Position numbers and translations under genes: made by a program. The notes beneath the pieces are model-generated. The model had not been told where the DNA came from. It saw nothing but the letters and a program-made list of their open reading frames with translations, and ran no database searches. From Phoronis australis (taxonomy: Eukaryota > Phoronida > Phoronidae), in assembly GCA_002633005.1 (NCBI GenBank), contig NMRA01000959.1:1-64000 (forward strand): DNA of 64,000 nucleotides, read 5' to 3'. How positions within the stretch are numbered: position 1 is the stretch's first letter; the number at the start of each line of letters is the position of its first letter. Below are positions 57,166 to 64,000 of this stretch, one piece after another.

Positions 57166-60100
57166 CATTGCAGAAACAACATAAACAAACACAGTGAAAT
57201 TCACGAATACTGTCTGAACTCAAAATCTCGAGTTTTCATTCGACGTTTTATCTCTTAATAGGACTCCGTTTGCACAAACCGTGATGAACTTCAGCACCGA
57301 ATTATGAACGATTGCTTCAAGTTCACTAAAGCGGAGAAAATGAGAATGCAACCAAATGACAATTTCGAATTTAATTTCTAGAAGAGTGTTTAAATATCGG
57401 CCAATAAGAACTTCCATAACTTGATCGGGGCGTGTGCACAGTCAAACGGTTTCCCTGCAGTAACGAATAAATTAAGAAAAAAAATGATCATTGATCTGCA
57501 CCCACTGTGTGCTTTGCCTACAGATACCAGAGATGAACTTAATTTGAAACAATCCCACTAAATAGAGCAACGCTAGTTACTTGAAGCTTAATAAGCTCCT
57601 CCAAGCGGCGCAAGGTAACTCTGGAATATTTTGCTCATTAGCAACACACTTGCCATTTATTACGAACCTCAGAACAATTTGGGATAGGGAGACAACACCC
57701 ATAGCACCCAAAAATCCCAAAAAACACTACTAGGGGGCAACACAGGTCTAATTCATCTAGGATACGTGTTGTTATCTACGCAATAGCAGCTTACTAGAAG
57801 AATTTCCGGAACATCCATCAAAGAATATGATATATTTCAAATTATTTTTTTAGAAAAAAAAATCGCAACTTGGCGACTACGCAGTTGTCTAATTTGATCC
57901 AAATTCCAAGTCACTTGTACATCCCCATACTCACTTAAGATGCTTGATGATCTACCAAGGAACTATAATGTTGGATGGCATAACAATAAAAGTGCAATTG
58001 TCACAAGAGGGCGCCACATCAGTCGAAACCAGACTAAAATCATCGCCAGCCACGCAGGTCCAAGAAGAAAAACCTGTGCTAATTTTCATAATCATCTTTA
58101 CAGTGGTCTGTTCAATAGATTAGGAGAGGCCGGAACAGTCTAATGGTAATGAAATTGCCCTCTAGGTGGCATACAACATTTTAAATCCATCTACAAAGGG
58201 TGTTACTGTCTCTTTAATAGAGCTCAGTTTCACACCAATCCGCACACGAACTAGAGAGATGGAAATTAAAAAAAAAAATAAAATAAAATAGGAATCACAA
58301 TGCTAATCAAATTAATCTGGAAATCATTGTCATCCGTCGCGTCGCTCTCCGAAATAAAATAATCAAATTCAATCTTTACAATCACATCAGCCGCAGGCAC
58401 AAACAAACAATCGCTACTGAGGGCCCGTGGAAAGCGTTGGGAACAGATGTTGCAGCCTTGGTTGTCAATATTACTTAATAATAATTATCATAATAATAAT
58501 TATTGCGAGGTGCCACAGTGTTTGGAGCTTCTGAAATCACCGTTAGCTCTGGTCTTCTCAGTAGGAGTGCAGAGGTCAGTTTTTACAATGATCTTTAGAG
58601 AAGAAATGATAACAACAGGTACGCTAATGAGTGGATCAAAAGTTAAGACAAACAACCGTAAGGTGACGCAAAATACGTCCCAAATGAGAAAATGTCATTT
58701 TCTCCAGAATAGGAACCATATGCCAAATTTGACGACGACCATCGGTCTAAGCAGGCTAAAGGAGGAAGGCAAAGGAAACATAATACCAAAAATCATCGTC
58801 AGCCACCAGGTTACCTGAATGAACGTATGTATTCTCATGGTCATCTTGTAAGTGTATGAATATGTCAACCTCGTGTCAATTTGGCCGATCGAGAGGCGGG
58901 TGCCAAAACAGAATAAACACAACGGAAACCGCCACTGTCTAGTTAATGCCGAATACCACTGCATACATCAAATCCTTCCCAGCAATAACAAAAGGCGGCG
59001 CCGTCTTCTTAACAGACACCTATTTCACAAGTTTTATGAAAACTCATTTGAAATTCGGAAGGTCCTAGGGGAAAACCACATAGCTAAACTTGCCATTATG
59101 GGACGAAGGTAATCCTATCCAACCAAAAACTGAGTCATGCCGTCTAAACTACGAGACGGTCATGCCTGGAAGCTTTCACAAACATTCATCCGAATGTTTT
59201 GAAGATTCATGACCTGACGCCGGAGAGTTAGATGCCAGACACGATGGTGGAGTAATGCAATTACATTATTATAAGCATGTGGTTGCAGAAAAAATAAACA
59301 ATAAACCTTAGAAAAATTGGAAGTTCAGAGAAGATTGATTTTCAACTTTCCAATAAAACAAAGGAACTTTAAGCTTTGGTTTATACCATTAAAACAAAAT
59401 ATATATTTTTACAATCTATCATCGAGATACGGGAGAAAAGGTGAAGCAGACCTGTTTAAATAAGACTATTGATAAGCGATAAAACATGAAAGTTTCACTT
59501 TCCAATTTATTAAGAAAAAGTATAACAATAGAGCTCTTGTTGTGAAAAGTCGAAACTCTGTGTCCATGACTGTCGAAATAAAGCATGTTCTAAGTTCAGA
59601 TACACTGTGCATTTGTGAATTGTAAGTTTCTAGTTTAAAACGAAAATTGCTCACATTTTAGTGTAATTCTGTTCTGTGGTATACGCAGCAAATATGTTAA
59701 CAACAGAGAAAAAATGAACGGCTGTTTTGTATTTAAAAACAATTAACTACTGCCAACTATGATAGAACTGTGTTGTTACTGATAACACGGTTTAACTCAT
59801 GGATTGTCTTTGATGTCCTCATCAAGACTAGTTAAAATATAGAAAATATGGGGAAGAATGACAGATGTAATAAATACAAGTGTTAAAAGTATGGAATTTG
59901 TTTTACAACGCTCACTGCTTTGCTTAAGGTTATTTAGAAGACTTGAAACATAGCAAAATTTGGCAAACGCCGAAAATCATATCTCAGAAATGGCTGATAG
60001 GATTCATATTAAACTTTCAAACACAGTATTCGCCAAAATGCTGTTATGAGTGTTTTTTTGAAATTTTTCACTTTCGGATGTGTGGCTATAAAATAGGTCT

Positions 60101-60554
60101 TTTTATAATTTTTCTCGAATCAAAAGTTGGTTGAAACGAAAACGAAACTATAATTTAGAAATATGTAATAGTTAACTTAAGAAAAATTTAACTGTCAATC
60201 CCAGATTTTGTTAACATCGATTAGATTCGACCACCTAATTGACTCTATTTTTTGTTAAGGATGTATTATTTTACTTTCAGAAAGTATTTACACTTGCTAA
60301 AAACTACAGTTTTGTACATAATTGTCTACACACACCGACAAGGCAAAAGGTCCTGCGCAAAATTAAACCCTGTAAGCCCATTGAGTCTGCACAAAACTGG
60401 AACAGGTTCATGAATAGACGATGCCAGAAATGCACGGACGCTTCCTTTTCGGTTTGTCATCTCGAAAAGAAAATTCTAGGTTGTGACATTCAAAGCTAAT
60501 TTGAAAGCTACGTTGTTAATAATATAATTACAATCGGTCATTTCGGTTAAAGCA
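57166..60554. other. Intron of the DED gene (minus strand), no other gene recognised
   Basis: Lies between the two DED exons. Short frames (58447-58818 plus is the longest) have no domain. An AT-rich palindromic stretch (aataataattat on each side) sits at 58475-58505. Confidence 0.4.
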
Positions 60555-60815
60555 ATGACGAGTATCGATGCGCTTCGCCTGCCTAAAAAATTGGGGGCTC
60601 AATTTTGTGAGAATTTAGACTTTTTATTTCAAAAGGATTCACGGGGGTTAGTTCAGAGCTATGAAGTGTGCATTAAAAATGGCTTTTTAGTGGAATTCTG
60701 TCTATATCTCTCCTTTTGTCGGAGCTTTTGTTTGACTGAGACAGACCTTTTTACCCACTTCGCTAAGTGGTGGCCTCGTTCGCGCCCCCAAATTCCCTTG
60801 GTGCGAGCATGCTGA
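60555..60815 (+). repeat. Dispersed repeat with decayed ORF, related to 46551-46760
   Basis: An 86-codon frame from ATG 60555 reads GAQFCENLDFLFQ, then GLVQSYEVCIKNGFLVEFCL, then a Phe/Cys-rich run and DLFTHFAKWW. The VQSYE..(F)LV(D/E)FCL core is shared with 46551-46760, and the DNA aligns too. It sits within the large minus-strand intron. Not recognised. Confidence 0.5.
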
Positions 60816-61060
60816 ACAAATTTTACGCTTCTCACAAAAATTGGAGTCCTAATATAAGATAAGTTAACACTTCTCGAAATCTGTATAAATATTCTGTAAT
60901 CGCTGTGGATCCCTTCGGTGTTTTATGACTGAATCCACACCTGATAACCATTTTATTTCAATTTGAAATTAGCCGTTCTGGACAAGCCGAGGCAGGATAA
61001 ACTTTGAAATGTAGCATGATACATGTAGACTCCCAATAACATGCAATGTACAATTCTTAC
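60816..61060. other. Intronic
   Basis: No further feature seen. Confidence 0.5.
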
Positions 61061-61172
61061 TTAATCCAAGCTTTACACAATCTCTTTAGTCTTCCAAAAT
61101 CTTCTTCAACCACACTGTCAGCAACCACCAGTAGCAGCTGTTGATGAAGTTCTTTTGGGCATGTCCGTAATT
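61061..61172 (-). CDS. DED-containing protein, exon encoding first half of the domain
   Basis: On the minus strand an acceptor (aatttattcgcag) opens a 112-base exon that ends in AA|GTAAGA. Two leading bases complete a Glu codon with the upstream mini-exon, then 36 codons follow: LRTCPKELHQQLLLVVADSV, then VEEDFGRLKRLCKAWI, plus AA. This is helices 1-3 of a death-effector domain (compare the L-x-x-L-L start and the E-L-x-x-L-K-x-L-C of FADD-type domains). It joins the exon at 56449 in phase, giving one continuous domain of about 80 residues. The other two frames contain stops. Confidence 0.75.
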
Positions 61173-62451
61173 CTGCGAATAAATTGACACATTTCTAAGA
61201 TATGTTAACGTATTTTGCCTCTCTTGATATTTTTGAGAATTGGCTACTTATAAACTATGCTAACATTATTTACAGCTGTTTTGAGTAGTTTGCACACGAT
61301 CCAACTCTGTACCATGCACTGATATAGTTATAAACCTTTGATATCATGATATTTAACTCTACAAGGGGTCGCTACACGGCGCCATTTACAGTGCAAGTGT
61401 AAGAAATTGACGGCATTGAAGCATGGATGCAATCCATTGAGCTGAAGATAATTACATGGATGCGTCTAAGACAGTTGTTTGAAGCTTTCAATCAAAATAC
61501 GTCAACCACCTTAAGTGCGTGTCTTTTCCTTAGGCTGTTAGTTTAAGAAATACCTGTGGGATCAATGCCAGTTACAGTAAACCGCTAGATATGCCTTATT
61601 GGTAGCCCTGAATTTTTAGAGTTTGATTTAAAGTCTTTCTCAAGTGTTTATTCCAATGAAACAGTTGAAAATGCAGAACAGTAAATTGCCCAATGCGTGT
61701 ATGCCACATCTTATAATGTTTCCACCCTAAACATACGAAGAGCAACGAGTCCTGAATGGCGGACATAGTGTTTTTGAAACCCTAGTCTACCACCTGAGTG
61801 AATAACCCAGGTTATTTTCTTTTGGTGTTTTTGTTCGACGTTTTGGTTCCTGATTGTTGTTCAAATGTTGATCCGTTTGTTTATACTAGCAGCGCCCTGA
61901 CTCTTCGCAAAGAACAGCATATTTTACATGTAGCTAATCGACCTTCTCTAATTTATTGAAGTGACGTTTTGTTGAAACACACGTTTTTGTTACCATTCAT
62001 TGTGCTCAAAACGAGGTTATAGAGTATAATTAATATAAAACGTTTTTTGCCGGAAATGTGCATACATTACCGTGGCGCCTAACGTTATACAATTACGACT
62101 ACGTCACACTTTTACTTGGTCACTGAAAAGTCACCACTGCACAATAATTCAAGTACTGTGTACTTAGAACCCTGTCCTTATTGGCGAAATTTATAATGAT
62201 ATTTACTTACACATGGATGTAGATTGCTGTTCGCGTAGATACATGTAATTAAAATACGTTGATAACCTCTATTTCATATTTCAGCCCATTAGCAGGCAGT
62301 TTACTGTCTATTACATAGCCGTGTGAGCTGGCAATCCCAAATTGGTTGGATTGTTAGAGCTTGCTGTCAAGAACTGACATGGGATTTGGCGGTAATAAGC
62401 AGTGCGGACCAAAGCAATTGTGGTTCGACGTGTTTCGCAGATAGTGTATAG
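61173..62451. other. Intron of the DED gene, no other gene recognised
   Basis: No frames of interest. A 'tttggcgg' word and GC-richer sequence near 62340-62440 could belong to a promoter for the plus-strand frame that follows. Confidence 0.4.
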
Positions 62452-62856
62452 AACTGCTTCACCATTTTACAGTTTCACGATGTCTTCGTCTTTGAAGCGC
62501 AGGCAGGTGGACCAGGAGGGCGTTCCAGAAACAAAGTCTCAAGTGAAACAAGCAAGCTACATGTACAGCAAGACCTTGAAAAAGCACGAGAGACAAAAGT
62601 GCAAGTGTTTTTGAGGATGCTTGAGATTGTATCCGCTTGTCCAGGTAAAAATTCTATATTTCCACACTTAGGTGACGCGGCAAAAATGATTGTTGCTTAC
62701 TACACGAAGCTTCTTTTATCACCGCAAACGTGGAAGCGACGGTTCCCAAACATGCCAAACCATTACTACGGTGTAGTTTACCCACATCACCTCGTTTTCG
62801 GGCGAAATGGCGAATCCGTGCAAGTAGTGGCGGGCTACATTCAAAGAGAATGGCAG
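62452..62856 (+). CDS. Putative plus-strand exon(s), unknown protein
   Basis: Two overlapping readings compete. One frame starts at ATG 62480 (A at -3), reads MSSSLKRRQVDQEGVPETKS and continues to a stop at 62614. The other is open from 62452 to 62943 (164 codons) and includes a helix-rich part (QQDLEKARETKVQVFLRMLE) ending at a strong donor CCAG|GTAAAA (exon end 62645, phase 1), or continues through IFPHLGDAAKMIV and VYPHHLVFGRNGESVQVV to a second donor GGCAG|GTGAG (exon end 62856, phase 0). An acceptor-like site (ccattttacag) precedes 62473. No family is recognised and the correct frame is not settled. It would lie opposite an intron of the DED gene. Confidence 0.3.
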
Positions 62857-63241
62857 GTGAGATTGAAATACTGTACGTATATAATGCTACAGAATTCACG
62901 ATTTCCATCCCTTAAGTGCACATGTTTTGCAGTGTGTTGGTAGCCTAAGATACACCGGATTGAGTTCCGTAGGAACAACATTTGTTTGCGCTGCCGGCGA
63001 AGAATTTCAGCGTATTGTATTCATTGTTTTATTTGTTAGTTCAGTGATAACCATGTTTCTACTGCAGGTCCGGCTGGTAATCTCCCAAGCATACTTCTGA
63101 AACACTTGACTTTCACTAAAATGACTTTAACAGATCTTCAGGTATCCTGATTTTTGAGAGAAACTGGGCTACAAAACACTTTCCGGGTATACGTCACTAC
63201 GGTGAGTCACATACATGCTATGCAATTGGACTCATTCTTAC
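62857..63241. other. Intronic or intergenic
   Basis: No further feature recognised. Confidence 0.4.
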
Positions 63242-63296
63242 CAGTTGTATTCGATGTCGTGCGTATAGCAGGTGCCGTTCCGACTGCCGAAACTTC
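63242..63296 (-). CDS. DED-containing protein, upstream mini-exon
   Basis: A 55-base exon on the minus strand sits between a good acceptor (attttatttcgttttag) and a canonical donor (CTG|GTAAGA). In the frame that joins the exon at 61061-61172 (phase 1, G|AA gives Glu) it encodes EVSAVGTAPAIRTTSNTT, a Thr/Ala-rich linker. Its first codon starts in phase 0, so at least one more exon lies upstream, probably beyond the window. All three frames are open, so the assignment rests on splice sites and phase. Confidence 0.55.
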
Positions 63297-63966
63297 CTAA
63301 AACGAAATAAAATTCAGTGCACAAAATTAGTACAACAACATCTCTTCCAGGTAAATTCCAGGTAAACCGATTGACCTCAATAACACAAGAGCTGGTGAAG
63401 ATGTCAAAAATAATATGAATGAATTTATGCATTTCTGATTCACTGACACTTTCTAAACTTTCCTCGTTGATAATTTATGGTGTTGCTTACTTTCAATATT
63501 GTATTTATGAGTTAAATAAACAACGGGTAGGTCCATATTTGATTTGCTTTGAATTTATTTATTTAAAATATTTTAAAATCACTATTTTTAATTTTCAAAG
63601 AACTGGACAACTCAAAACATTTTAATTTTAGAGCCTCCGTGCTGCCATGCAATAGATTGCAGTGTTGTTTCAAAATGGAGCGATCCCTAGGATTGTATCA
63701 GCATAGATTAAACAATTCGACAGGCATCACGTCATGGCTGATCAAGGTGTTCAAATCACCTGGGTCAGTCAGGATTTTTAAGTCAGGTGTTTTTACGTGA
63801 TATTAAGGCACAATGAAATGAGATCTCAATTGCCTGTGAAAAACTTGCATCGCGTAAAAACGTCGGATTTAACAGATCTTGTATATGTGAGATTTCTATA
63901 GCGAGCCCAAGGAGCAAGGTTGCATAAAGCATGATCAATGATTACGTCGTTTGATCTTTTCTGCAG
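63297..63966. other. Intronic or intergenic
   Basis: AT-rich. An acceptor-like tttaattttag lies near 63632. No frame of interest. Confidence 0.4.
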
Positions 63967-64000
63967 CCTGGGTCAAATGCTTGCAGATTGTTCCGAATGG
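63967..64000 (+). CDS. Possible exon running off the window (plus strand)
   Basis: A strong acceptor (ttgatcttttctgcag) ends at 63966 and the following 34 bases are open in all frames. Joined to the donor at 62645 (phase 1) it would read A-W-V-K-C-L-Q-I-V-P. Joined to 62856 (phase 0) it would read P-G-S-N-A-C-R. It is too short to name. Confidence 0.25.

Noticed and set aside
58447-58964. 123-codon plus and 89-codon minus frames
   Set aside because: No domain, no splice sites. They overlap each other in AT-rich intronic DNA.

Overview
This window looks like nuclear DNA of a marine invertebrate animal, AT-rich and gene-poor. The evidence is split coding exons with GT..AG boundaries, BTB and death-effector domains, several decayed non-LTR retrotransposons (one with an N-terminal 2A peptide), a pogo/Tigger-type transposon, tRNA-derived SINE heads, minisatellites, and frequent palindromic words (ACATGT, TAGGCCTA). 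An invertebrate deuterostome (amphioxus, hemichordate or echinoderm) fits best, but a mollusc cannot be excluded. Nothing suggests bacterial or organellar DNA, and there are no operons.

Layout. 0-10 kb: mostly intergenic, with a 1.15-kb repeat present twice (2305-3450 and 7662-8815) and one possible first coding exon (6162-6212, minus). 10-25 kb: minisatellites with 64-, 41-, 17- and 26-bp units, a candidate 57-aa secreted peptide (21499-21672), and a 1,405-bp transposon with long inverted repeats and a 5-bp target duplication (22362-23776). 25-27 kb: a perfect hairpin and the first coding exon of a BTB/POZ gene (minus). 27-40 kb: a pile of nested mobile elements. A chimera of two non-LTR retrotransposons (A+B) is present twice. 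The second copy sits inside a pogo-like DNA transposon whose decayed transposase contains an OTU cysteine-protease domain (35393-37575, minus). Two single Ns (32639, 38938) fall exactly at the edges of duplicated blocks, so part of this layout may be collapsed or misjoined haplotypes.

40-54 kb: a non-LTR retrotransposon with a canonical 2A motif (42643-46201), tRNA-like sequences, an unexplained 259-codon frame (51273-52052) and a reverse-transcriptase fragment (minus). 54-64 kb: three exons on the minus strand (63242-63296, 61061-61172, 56449-56221) that join in phase to give a complete death-effector domain. Weaker exon candidates lie on the opposite strand near 62.5 and 64 kb.

The host genes visible are only the BTB exon, the DED gene and a few weak exons. 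They do not form a pathway. The most unusual item is the DDE transposase with a built-in OTU domain. The next are the CAC-ended, 5-bp-TSD transposon with repeat-rich termini and the in-phase DED gene.
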